Source: JAAXHV01 sp965207165
GTDB lineage: Bacteria > Pseudomonadota > Gammaproteobacteria > Eutrophobiales > Eutrophobiaceae
Length of the DNA: 64,000 bases
Assembly: GCA_965207165.1 (NCBI GenBank)
Contig: OZ242265.1
Location: 744,001-808,000, forward strand
Direction of reading: 5' to 3'
Both the position numbers and the translations under genes were made by a program. The notes beneath the pieces were generated by a model. The model saw nothing but the letters and a program-made list of their open reading frames with translations. It made no database searches and was not told the origin of the DNA. Below are positions 17,525 to 25,609 of this stretch, piece after piece (the stretch's first letter is position 1; each line of letters opens with the position of its first letter).

Positions 17525-18907
17525 ATGACAGAGCTTGCCAGAAGCACAATTGAATGGCAACAGGCCGATCTCGACAATTACCTGCACCCGTTTACGGATT
17601 ACAAGGCGCTGCTGGACGAAAAAGCGCTTGTGATCACGCGCGGGAAAGGTTGCTACGTCTGGGACAGTGACAATAACAGGTACCTGGACGGCCTGGCCGG
17701 CCTCGCCTGTGTCAATATCGGTTATGGCCGGACCGAACTCGGACGGGCCGCCGCTGCGCAAGTGGCGGAGTTGAGCTACTTCAACAGTTTTTTCAAGTCG
17801 ACGAATCCACCGGCGATAACCCTGGCAGAGAAACTGGTTGATATAACGCCGGATGGATTGAACCAGGTCTTCTACGCCAACTCCGGTTCCGAGGCAAACG
17901 ATACGGCGTTGCGCATGGTAAGACAGTACTGGATGCTGGAAGGCCGGCCGGAAAAGCAGACAGTCATCGCCAGGGAAATGGCCTATCACGGCAGTACCGT
18001 GGCAGCCGGGGCATTGTCCGGTATGCCGCCCATGCATGAACAGGCCGCGGTAGTAGCGGATATCCAGCATATCCAGTGCCCTTACCAGTTCCAGTACGGC
18101 CGGGATATGAGCGAGGAAGAGTTCGGGGTGCTCGCTGCGCGCTGGCTTGAAGACAGGATCCTGGAAACGGGTGCTGAGAAAGTGGCGGCATTCTTTGCCG
18201 AACCGGTACAGGGCGCCGGCGGCGCCAAGATCCCGCCGCGGAATTATTTCAGGGAAATTGGCAGGATATGCAGGAAATACGATGTCCTGCTGGTTATCGA
18301 CGAGGTGATTACCGGGTTTGGCCGGACCGGGAAGTGGTTCGCCAGCGACCTCATGCAGATAGAACAGGTAGACCTGATGTGTATAGCCAAGGGGATTACC
18401 TCAGGCTACCTGCCGCTCTCAGCGGTCATGGTCGGTGACCGGGTAGCTGATGCACTGATCCAGAAAGGTGGTGAGTTCTTTCATGGATTTACCTATTCCG
18501 GGCATCCGGTCAGTTGCGCGGTGGCACTGGAAAATCTCCGTATCCTTGACGAAGAGGAGATCATCCTGGAGGTGGAACAGAAAACCGGGCCTTACCTGAA
18601 GCAGCGCCTGAAGGCGTTGTCCGGTTTCTCGATGGTAGGAGAAGTACGCAGTTGCGGCATGATCGGCGCAGTGGAACTGGTCCGGCATAACGAGACAATG
18701 GAACCGATTGCGGATGAAATGGAGGAAGTTGAGCAATACACGGAAGTATTTCGCGGCCTGTGTCTTGAACAGGGCATCATCGTACGCCCGGTAGGCTCGA
18801 CGATCATGTTGTGCCCGCCGTTGATTATTACCGAGCAGGAAATCGATTTCCTGGTGGATAAAATGCAGATTGCCCTGCACGGATTTGAGAAGGTCATCCG
18901 GGGGTAA
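17525..18907 (+). CDS. Class III (omega-type) PLP aminotransferase
   Basis: This 460-residue protein shows the class III aminotransferase pattern: NSGSEANDTALRM near residue 120, the cofactor aspartate in VIDEVITGFGRTG (about 259) and the Schiff-base lysine in IAKGITSGYLP (Lys289). Such enzymes move an amino group from an omega-amino acid or amine (beta-alanine, putrescine, taurine, 4-aminobutyrate types) to pyruvate or 2-oxoglutarate. It is cytoplasmic. The ATG at 17525 is used; the STAS gene follows 32 bases downstream. Upstream it diverges from the NTF2-like gene. The amine donor cannot be named from sequence, but opening of a lactam by the Hyu proteins could supply an omega-amino acid. 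Confidence 0.88.
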   Translation: MTELARSTIEWQQADLDNYLHPFTDYKALLDEKALVITRGKGCYVWDSDNNRYLDGLAGLACVNIGYGRTELGRAAAAQVAELSYFNSFFKSTNPPAITLAEKLVDITPDGLNQVFYANSGSEANDTALRMVRQYWMLEGRPEKQTVIAREMAYHGSTVAAGALSGMPPMHEQAAVVADIQHIQCPYQFQYGRDMSEEEFGVLAARWLEDRILETGAEKVAAFFAEPVQGAGGAKIPPRNYFREIGRICRKYDVLLVIDEVITGFGRTGKWFASDLMQIEQVDLMCIAKGITSGYLPLSAVMVGDRVADALIQKGGEFFHGFTYSGHPVSCAVALENLRILDEEEIILEVEQKTGPYLKQRLKALSGFSMVGEVRSCGMIGAVELVRHNETMEPIADEMEEVEQYTEVFRGLCLEQGIIVRPVGSTIMLCPPLIITEQEIDFLVDKMQIALHGFEKVIRG

Positions 18908-18939
18908 ATCTTCAACTATCTTAACGGGAGCAAATTCAA

Positions 18940-19575
18940 ATGAGAATTAATATTGACTGGCAACGACAAGACGAAATCCTGATCGCTACGCTCATCGGCC
19001 GCGTGGACAGTACCAACGCTGATGAATTTCAAAAGATGATGGAAGCTGAAATTGCCCCTAAAGACAAGGTGTTAATCATGGATTTTGAACAAGTCTCCTA
19101 CATCAGCAGCGCCGGCTTGCGTGTCGTGGTGATAATGGCCAAGAAATTCAAGGGGCCGTACAAGCAATTTGGCATTTGTGCGCTGTCAGACCCGATCAAC
19201 AAGATTTTCAAAATGAGCGGGCTGGATCGAGCCATGCCGGTTATCGGCACACGGACCGAGGCGATAGCCAAATTGGCGCAGGACGAGGTAGAAGAAGTAC
19301 AAAAGAAAGAAGTTAAAATCGAGGTTAAGGAAGCAGTCGATTACGTTATCGTGGGGGACAACATAGAGGACATTACCAATTTTACCCTTGAGAAGTATGA
19401 GTTCACGAATGACACAGTCCTCTCTGACGAAATACGCCATGCAGCAACCACCAAAATAAAAACTGTGTTGTGGCAAGAGATTGAGCGATTGAGACACCAC
19501 CGCAAGATGTTGCTGGAAAAGATGTTCAGGGATGCGGATAAGACGCTGAATGAAGTAATTGCCGGAAAGAAATAG
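18940..19575 (+). CDS. STAS domain protein (anti-sigma-factor antagonist type) with C-terminal extension
   Basis: Residues 1-112 form a STAS domain: strand-rich start, VDSTNADEFQ, LIMDFEQVSYISSAGLRVVV with the serine pair that partner-switching kinases phosphorylate, and FGICALSDPINKIFKMSGL. The remaining 100 residues are charged and helical, with no recognised domain. A known role of the family is reversible binding of an anti-sigma factor or other partner. No kinase or phosphatase partner is encoded nearby. GGGAG about 12 bases before the ATG is a good ribosome site. It follows the aminotransferase by 32 bases but the functional link is unclear. Confidence 0.78.
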   Translation: MRINIDWQRQDEILIATLIGRVDSTNADEFQKMMEAEIAPKDKVLIMDFEQVSYISSAGLRVVVIMAKKFKGPYKQFGICALSDPINKIFKMSGLDRAMPVIGTRTEAIAKLAQDEVEEVQKKEVKIEVKEAVDYVIVGDNIEDITNFTLEKYEFTNDTVLSDEIRHAATTKIKTVLWQEIERLRHHRKMLLEKMFRDADKTLNEVIAGKK

Positions 19576-19621
19576 TACATCTCAGGCTACTGCCAGGCGG
19601 CACTCAATACGCTTGTAGTCG

Positions 19622-22600
19622 CTAAAAGGAATAAGTGAAACCCAGCTTGAAGATACGTCCCAGGGGGTTGTGGGTGAAGGCGTCGTAGTTGAGGTCTTCG
19701 CCGGCGTAGGGCGGGTCTTCATCGGTGAGGTTGAGCAGCGTTGCCCACAGGTTCAGCCTGTCTTCCTTCACGGCCCAGTGGAAATGCAGGTCATGGGTCA
19801 GGTGGGCGTCGATCCTGATGTTGTCCTCTACGTTGTCATAACTGTTGACGTATTTTGCCGCGTAGCGCAGGTTGAAGCCGCGCCAGGCGTAGTTCGCGTG
19901 CCACAGGATCTTCCATTCCGTCAGGGTACGGGCCAGGGGTGTTTCGTAGTTAAACCTCCCCAGTGCGTTAAAGGAATTGCCCAGTTCCCATGAGCCGATG
20001 TCAAATGACAGGATACGGGTGCCGGAAACCCTGAGTTCCATATCTCCCGGGCCCGCGGGGAAGCGGTAACTGCCGGTGAAATCAATGCCGTCGGTCTCGA
20101 CGTCGGGACCGTTAACGATATTGACTTCAATAGCCTGCAGGTTTGCCAGGCTGGTGGCCTCGCCGAAGCGTATCCGCTGCAGGTAGGCAGGGTCGCCCGC
20201 ATCGCAGTCCCCGCCCGGACAGGCGAGTTCCAGCACCCGGGGGAACGGTTCGACCACCAGGGGATCGGAGAACGAGTACGACCAGTAATCGAGTGAAACG
20301 CTGAGATCATCGCTGGCGGCCAGCAGGTCACCCTGGTCAAGCAGCAGTCCCACGTTGAACGTAACCGCCGATTCCGGGTCCAGGCCGGGGTTGCCCTTGA
20401 TGATCAGGCTCTTGAATGCGCCTGTTGCCGCCACGTAGCGCAGCGAATGGACGGAATTTCCGCTGACGGTCTGGTTAAGTGTCGGGCCGCGGAAGGCGGT
20501 ACCGACCGAACCGCGCAGGACCAGGTTATCGGAAATATGCCAGTGCAGGGCGGCTTTCGGGTCCAGGCTGGCGCCGCTGCCGCTGCCGTAATCCTCGTAG
20601 CGCAACGATAGCTGCGCATCGATATCGTAGCCCAGGGGCAGGTGCAGTTCGCCGAAGACCGAGTAGATGTCGCGGTTTTCATCGACGCTGTAATGCGGCG
20701 GCAGGTAGCCGAATACACCGCTGCGTTCCGCCTCGGGACAACTGGTAATACCGGGTCCCGCCGGACAGGGATTGATGCTGCCGTCATTCAGGGACCCCGG
20801 TATGGGGCCGTTTTCGAAGGTTTCCCGGCGCCACTGGGCGCCCAGCGCAAAATCCATCTCGTTCCCCATGAGCTCAAACGGCGCAACCCCGCTGACGATG
20901 CCTTCCAGCACCAGCAACGAGGTCTCGCCCCTGACGATGCGCTCGGTCAGCAGATAATCAAACAGCCGCCGGTTATCCAGGTCGGGGTTGAAATCCGGGT
21001 TATCGTAATACTGCGCATGCGGAACCTGGGCGTGGGCGCCGTACATGCCGTTGGAGAACGGACTCCAGTACATGCAATTCCCCTGTCCCGCGTGCTGTTG
21101 CAAGGTTGCCAGGTCGAATTCAAGCCTGCCGTCGACATACCGGTTCGGCACCTCCTGTTCACATTCGATACCACCCAGGCCCTGCAGCGCCCGTTTATCG
21201 CGATAGCTCATGACATCCGCTTTTCTTATCCTGCGGGTTGATGAAGACCAGGTAGCGGAGGTGGTGAAGTCCAGTTTCCCAAACTGACCGTCCAGGCCGA
21301 CGGCCCAGCGGGTAAGTTTTGATTTCACCGGTTCGGCCCGTAACGGGCCGTCCTGGCCGAAGGAGCGGCCGAGCACCCACCCCACGCTGTCCCAGGCGTC
21401 CCCGGACCACCCGCAACGGGTTTTGTCGTCACAGAAGGCATAAGGACCGTAACTATTCGGGTATTTCATGGCCATATCGACCAGGGCAGGGTTGTTTGCC
21501 CGGAGCGAACGGTCCGGGGCGATCACGCGGTTCGGCGGGTACGAGGGCGAGGTATTCCAGTCAGGCACGCTGCTTTCGCTGTACAGGAATTCACCGCTGA
21601 GGGTCACGGTATCACCGAGTTCCCAGGATGCCTCGGTGAAACTCTGCCAGCGCCGGGTTTTCTCGACCAGGTTATCGAATGGGGTGTACTGGAAGCGGCA
21701 GCGTTTATTGCCGCTGGTCGGCGCACCGCCCAGGGCTGCACAGTTTGGGTCGATAATTCCGTTGTTGTTCACGTCCGTAGTGGTGCCGGGTACGAACGTG
21801 GCAGGCCTGCCCGTGGACGACCAGCCGCCTTTCGGGTTTTCCGCGTAAGGGCGGATGGCCCAGTCGCGCTTGTATATCTCAAGCTCGCTGCGGCGGATGC
21901 CGCTTGCTGAGGTGGTGATATGTCCGCTGCCGCCGGCAAAATCAAAACCGCCGATGAAGCCGATCTCGGTGTCCCCGCCTGAATCTTCTATTACCTTGTG
22001 GTTGGCGCTGAGTTCAATGCCGGAAAAGTCGCTGCGGGTCTGGAAGTTCATGACGCCCGCGATTGCATCGGAGCCGTAATTGGCCGCCGCGCCGTCGCGC
22101 AGGAAGTCGATGTTCTCAACTGCGATGAACGGCAGCATGTTCACGTCCACCAGCAGTTGCGTGTCGGCGCCGATGGGTATGGGCGACCAGGTGGTGCGGC
22201 GGCCGTTGATGAGCACCAGCGAACGGCTGGGTCCGAGTCCGCGGATATTGATGGTCGCCCGGTCCGGTCCCACGCCGGAGCCGCCACCGCCACCCTGGAA
22301 CCGGTCCGATTCGCCGTCCGCGCCCTGGCTGAAGGGCAGGTTGAGTATCATGTCAAGGACGGTGGGCGACCCCTGGTAGCGCAGTTCTTCCCGGTTAATG
22401 CTGGTGACCGGTACCAGGGCTTCGCTCGGGTCCATTTTGATATGGGAGCCGATAACGACGATCTCCTCGATGACCCCGGCTTGCTGTGCCGCCGTCACGG
22501 GCGTGAATAACAGGGCGATGACGAGTGTGGCTATCCGGCAGACGTTTTTTTTCCCTGGAGTGAAATAAAACAGCCGGTGCAGGCAATGGTCCTGCCGCCT

Positions 22601-22624
22601 ACAGCTTGTCTGCCCTGCTTGCAT
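19622..22624 (-). CDS. Large TonB-dependent receptor; 5' end probably frameshifted
   Basis: A receptor of about 1000 residues with IEEIVVIGSHIK at the mature start, a plug with INIRGLGPSRSLVLINGRRT and a barrel ending in GFTYSF. It is the last gene of the Hyu operon and should import the compound those enzymes use. The start is a problem. In the open frame the usable ATG codons (22675, 22624) lie inside the preceding hydrolase gene and give 32 odd residues before the hydrophobic signal segment. In another frame, TTG 22586 has AGGA upstream and is 12 bases after the hydrolase stop. It would read into the signal peptide if the A8 run at 22545-22552 were A7. The listed coordinates are the uninterrupted frame; 22586 is the likelier true start. 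C-terminal integrity is good. Confidence 0.85.
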   Translation of the reverse strand: MQAGQTSCRRQDHCLHRLFYFTPGKKNVCRIATLVIALLFTPVTAAQQAGVIEEIVVIGSHIKMDPSEALVPVTSINREELRYQGSPTVLDMILNLPFSQGADGESDRFQGGGGGSGVGPDRATINIRGLGPSRSLVLINGRRTTWSPIPIGADTQLLVDVNMLPFIAVENIDFLRDGAAANYGSDAIAGVMNFQTRSDFSGIELSANHKVIEDSGGDTEIGFIGGFDFAGGSGHITTSASGIRRSELEIYKRDWAIRPYAENPKGGWSSTGRPATFVPGTTTDVNNNGIIDPNCAALGGAPTSGNKRCRFQYTPFDNLVEKTRRWQSFTEASWELGDTVTLSGEFLYSESSVPDWNTSPSYPPNRVIAPDRSLRANNPALVDMAMKYPNSYGPYAFCDDKTRCGWSGDAWDSVGWVLGRSFGQDGPLRAEPVKSKLTRWAVGLDGQFGKLDFTTSATWSSSTRRIRKADVMSYRDKRALQGLGGIECEQEVPNRYVDGRLEFDLATLQQHAGQGNCMYWSPFSNGMYGAHAQVPHAQYYDNPDFNPDLDNRRLFDYLLTERIVRGETSLLVLEGIVSGVAPFELMGNEMDFALGAQWRRETFENGPIPGSLNDGSINPCPAGPGITSCPEAERSGVFGYLPPHYSVDENRDIYSVFGELHLPLGYDIDAQLSLRYEDYGSGSGASLDPKAALHWHISDNLVLRGSVGTAFRGPTLNQTVSGNSVHSLRYVAATGAFKSLIIKGNPGLDPESAVTFNVGLLLDQGDLLAASDDLSVSLDYWSYSFSDPLVVEPFPRVLELACPGGDCDAGDPAYLQRIRFGEATSLANLQAIEVNIVNGPDVETDGIDFTGSYRFPAGPGDMELRVSGTRILSFDIGSWELGNSFNALGRFNYETPLARTLTEWKILWHANYAWRGFNLRYAAKYVNSYDNVEDNIRIDAHLTHDLHFHWAVKEDRLNLWATLLNLTDEDPPYAGEDLNYDAFTHNPLGRIFKLGFTYSF

Positions 22625-23420
22625 GGCGGTCCAGAAAGTCACCCAGGATCGTATTAAACAGTCCGGGTGCTTCAATATTGGTTAAATGACCTGCACCTTC
22701 TATCAGTGTCAACTCTGATCCGGGTATGGCGTCCGCCAGTATCCGGCTTTCAGACACGGGCAGCACCTTGTCTTCTGTCCCCGCAATGATGAGCACAGGC
22801 AGGTTAATCTCCGGCAGAATTGCTCTGAAATCCGTGGTTACCACTGCTTTTAACGCCTGGATATAAGGCCCGGTTCGAACAGCCGACAGGGATTCAAGCA
22901 GGCGCCGGCGAACATCTTCCGTGGCTTTGGATCCGGTTAACACTTCTATCATTTTCGGAGCAAGGTCTGCCGGTGTCAGTCCTTCCTGCAACGGTTTCAA
23001 TCGTGGAGCCAGAAATTCCCGTCTGTCCGCCTCGCCGGCGGCGCCGAACCCCTGTGATGTGTCCGCCAGCGTCAATGTTGCCACCCGGTCCGCATGGCGG
23101 CCATAGAAGTCCTGGGCGATCATGCCGCCTATGGACAGGCCGACCAGGTGCGCGGTGTGTACGCCCAGATGATCCAGCAGGGCGTTGAGATCGTCGGCAA
23201 AGTCGGAAAATTTCAGCGGCTCATCCGGGTCGTCGCTGTCGCCGTAGCCCCTGGCATCCCAGGCGATCGTGCAATAGCGGTTACTCAATCCGGTTTGTTG
23301 TTCATCCCAGTTGGTTCGATTGCCGCCAATGCCGTGCATGAAGATGACGACCGGACCGGTTCCCTCTCTCTCATACGCCAGCTTCAGGGCGCCATTACGA
23401 TAGTGCCGTAAAACACGCAT
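22599..23420 (-). CDS. Alpha/beta hydrolase (RutD/enol-lactonase-like)
   Basis: A cytoplasmic 273-residue alpha/beta hydrolase with HGIGGNRTNW (oxyanion loop), nucleophile elbow GLSIGG (Ser96), an acid in AGTEDKVLP and the histidine in GAGHLTNIE. Related enzymes include 3-oxoadipate enol-lactonases and RutD, which works next to the RidA-like RutC in uracil breakdown. Here too the gene directly follows a RidA-family gene, by 15 bases. It is the fifth gene of the Hyu operon and its stop lies 12 bases before a TTG that probably starts the TonB receptor. Hydrolysis of a carbamate, lactone or aminoacrylate-like product of the Hyu step is plausible but inferred. Confidence 0.87.
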   Translation of the reverse strand: MRVLRHYRNGALKLAYEREGTGPVVIFMHGIGGNRTNWDEQQTGLSNRYCTIAWDARGYGDSDDPDEPLKFSDFADDLNALLDHLGVHTAHLVGLSIGGMIAQDFYGRHADRVATLTLADTSQGFGAAGEADRREFLAPRLKPLQEGLTPADLAPKMIEVLTGSKATEDVRRRLLESLSAVRTGPYIQALKAVVTTDFRAILPEINLPVLIIAGTEDKVLPVSESRILADAIPGSELTLIEGAGHLTNIEAPGLFNTILGDFLDRHASRADKL

Positions 23421-23435
23421 CTGCTGTCACACCGT

Positions 23436-23843
23436 TCAGCTGTCCGGGAGCAGGGCGATGACCTCGACTTCCAGCATCAGTTCCGGGTCGACCAGGGCGG
23501 AGACCTGTACGCCTGTGCTGCAGGGCTTGTGGTCGCCGAAGTATTCCCTGCGCACCTCGAAGTAATCGGAGACTTTATCGTGGTCCGTGATATCGACAGT
23601 AAAAAACGTGGTCATCTTGACCACGTCCTGTAAGGTAGCCCCGGCTTCCTGCAATATACCTTGTATATTTTCAAAAACCTGCCGGGTCTGTTGGCGCAGG
23701 TCGCCGATGCCGACGACGTTGCCGTCCCCGTCAAACGGGACCTGACCGGAGAGAAACACCAGGTTGCCTGTCCGGATACCCTGGGACAGTGGAAAGTTCT
23801 CATCCCATTCCCAGCCCGGATCGATGAATTGCATTTTGCTCAT
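23436..23843 (-). CDS. RidA/YjgF/UK114 family protein lacking the catalytic arginine
   Basis: A 135-residue member of the Rid family with SGQVPFDGDG, QTRQVFENIQGIL and C-terminal LMLEVEVIALLP. In imine-hydrolysing RidA the trimer-interface arginine lies in a PAR motif; here the corresponding stretch is P107-C-S-T-G-V, so Ser109 replaces that arginine. Simple 2-aminoacrylate deaminase activity is therefore doubtful; other Rid subfamilies also lack it and have unknown ligands. The ATG overlaps the stop of the preceding HyuB gene (ATGA), so translation is coupled. The position between hyu genes and a RutD-like hydrolase suggests a role on a ring-opened or enamine intermediate. Confidence 0.85.
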   Translation of the reverse strand: MSKMQFIDPGWEWDENFPLSQGIRTGNLVFLSGQVPFDGDGNVVGIGDLRQQTRQVFENIQGILQEAGATLQDVVKMTTFFTVDITDHDKVSDYFEVRREYFGDHKPCSTGVQVSALVDPELMLEVEVIALLPDS

Positions 23844-25609
23844 GCCGGTGTGCTCCCCTGTGTTGCCGGGCCAGCGGAGAGGGAGGTGCGCAAGGTTTCG
23901 GTAGCCGTCTCGTCAATGGTCATTGTCGCCGGATCAACTACCACGCCGTAGTCCCGCGCCGCTCCCTCGATGGAAACGTACTCATCCACGACATCCTGCA
24001 GCACCGCGTGTACATCTCTGGCGAGCGGGTCTCCCCAACCACCGCCGCCGCCGCTTTGCGCGTACATGATCTCGCCGGGTTGTTGCGCATAGTCCGCCTT
24101 GGCGACCCGTACCTCTTCCTCGTTATCGCCACCATAGTCAAGGACAACGTGATTGCCCGCCGCTTCCTTGCCGCCGGCAAAACCCATCAACGGACGCCGG
24201 CAGGCCTGGACCTGGATAAAATTGACCACCGGGTCCGTGGTGCTCATACGCAGCATCTGGTGGGCCGGCGAACCGCGCCATTTACCGGGCGCCGCACTGT
24301 CGGTACTGTATTCATTCTGGTAATACAGGAACGGATACATCACTTCCTGCAACTCGAACGACGGGATGCGCAGGGAGGCATGAGGCGCGGAGTATCCGCC
24401 CCAACCGTCCGTGCCACAGGCGCCGCCGCTGGAGGTCGGTGTGGTTGAGTAGTCAAAACTGACGTACATCTGGTTATCATAAAGAGAATTCAACCCGAAA
24501 ACGGTATTGATGGTCAGGTCGATGAATGCCGAGCCGGTTTTTTCCGGAACGATCTTTTCCAGGGTTTTCATTACAGCCTGGCCGATATCACTACCGATGC
24601 ACAGCGTTGAATTGCCCACCGGCGCCGGCGGAAACGGGTTAATCACGGTGCCCTCCGGAGCGATCACCTCGATCGGTCTGAAAAACCCGGAGTTCAGCGG
24701 CACATCCGGCATCACTACGGAAAATTCGGTAAATACCCAGGATAAGGTGTTGCCCTTGACGCTGTTGACGAACCCCTTGGTCTGGGGGTGAGTGCCGGTG
24801 AAATCCACCGTGCATGCGTCCCCTTCAACGTTGATGGTGACGTCCACATTGATATCGATGCCGCCGTTGAAATCGTGTTCGAGGATGCTTCTCCCCTTGT
24901 ATTCGCCATCCGGCCAGGAAGAGATTTCGGCGCGCACCTGGCGTTCACTGTAATTCAGGATGTAATCCACCGACTCCAGCACTGTATCCAGGCCATACTT
25001 CTCCACCAGCCGGACGATCCTGTCTTCGCCGACCTTGCAGGCGCCGATCATCGCATTGAGATCCCCCTCCATGGTGTCCGGGAGGCGATTGTTGCCTGCC
25101 AGCAGGTTTACGATGTCGCGGCGCATTTCCCCTTTTTCGCAGATCTTGACGGGCGCCAGGCGAAAACCCTCCTGCCAGATTTCCGTGGCCAATGAGTTGT
25201 ACCCTCCCGGCACGGGGCCACCCACTTCGATAAAGTGCGCGCGTACAGCGGGAAAAAAAACGGGCTTGTTATGGTAGAACACGGGCTTCATCAGGGTCCA
25301 GTCAGGGATGTGACTGCCGCCGGAATAGGGGTCGGTGGCCAGCACGATATCCCCTTCATTGAGGTTGTACTTAAACGACTTTAACAGTGTTTCAACAGAA
25401 TGAACGGACGCATAAATATGGATGGGTTGCGAGTTTGCCCTGGCCAGCAGGCTGACTTCCTTGCCGTCTGAATAAAACACGCCGGTGGAATAATCATGGG
25501 CCTCGCTGAAAACAGTGGAAACGGAGGTGTTCTCCATGGTTTTGCTTATTTCTTCCGATACCGTTTCCAGGTATTCGCGTATGATTTCAGCCGTGATCAC
25601 GTCAATCAT
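23840..25609 (-). CDS. hyuB: Hydantoinase B/oxoprolinase family subunit (second HyuB of the operon)
   Basis: A 589-residue HyuB-type protein starting MIDVITAEIIREYLETVSEEI, with LLARANSQPIHIYA, VLATDPYSGGSHIPDWT and a C-terminal QSGGGGGWGDPLARD. HyuB chains pair with HyuA to hydrolyse cyclic amides with ATP, or to carboxylate ketones in relatives. The frame is open to 25636, but ATG 25609 overlaps the upstream HyuB stop by 8 bases and starts exactly at the conserved N-terminus. It ends overlapping the RidA start by 4 bases. It is the same length as the HyuB before it but clearly diverged, so the complex may contain two different B chains with one HyuA. Confidence 0.9.
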   Translation of the reverse strand: MIDVITAEIIREYLETVSEEISKTMENTSVSTVFSEAHDYSTGVFYSDGKEVSLLARANSQPIHIYASVHSVETLLKSFKYNLNEGDIVLATDPYSGGSHIPDWTLMKPVFYHNKPVFFPAVRAHFIEVGGPVPGGYNSLATEIWQEGFRLAPVKICEKGEMRRDIVNLLAGNNRLPDTMEGDLNAMIGACKVGEDRIVRLVEKYGLDTVLESVDYILNYSERQVRAEISSWPDGEYKGRSILEHDFNGGIDINVDVTINVEGDACTVDFTGTHPQTKGFVNSVKGNTLSWVFTEFSVVMPDVPLNSGFFRPIEVIAPEGTVINPFPPAPVGNSTLCIGSDIGQAVMKTLEKIVPEKTGSAFIDLTINTVFGLNSLYDNQMYVSFDYSTTPTSSGGACGTDGWGGYSAPHASLRIPSFELQEVMYPFLYYQNEYSTDSAAPGKWRGSPAHQMLRMSTTDPVVNFIQVQACRRPLMGFAGGKEAAGNHVVLDYGGDNEEEVRVAKADYAQQPGEIMYAQSGGGGGWGDPLARDVHAVLQDVVDEYVSIEGAARDYGVVVDPATMTIDETATETLRTSLSAGPATQGSTPA

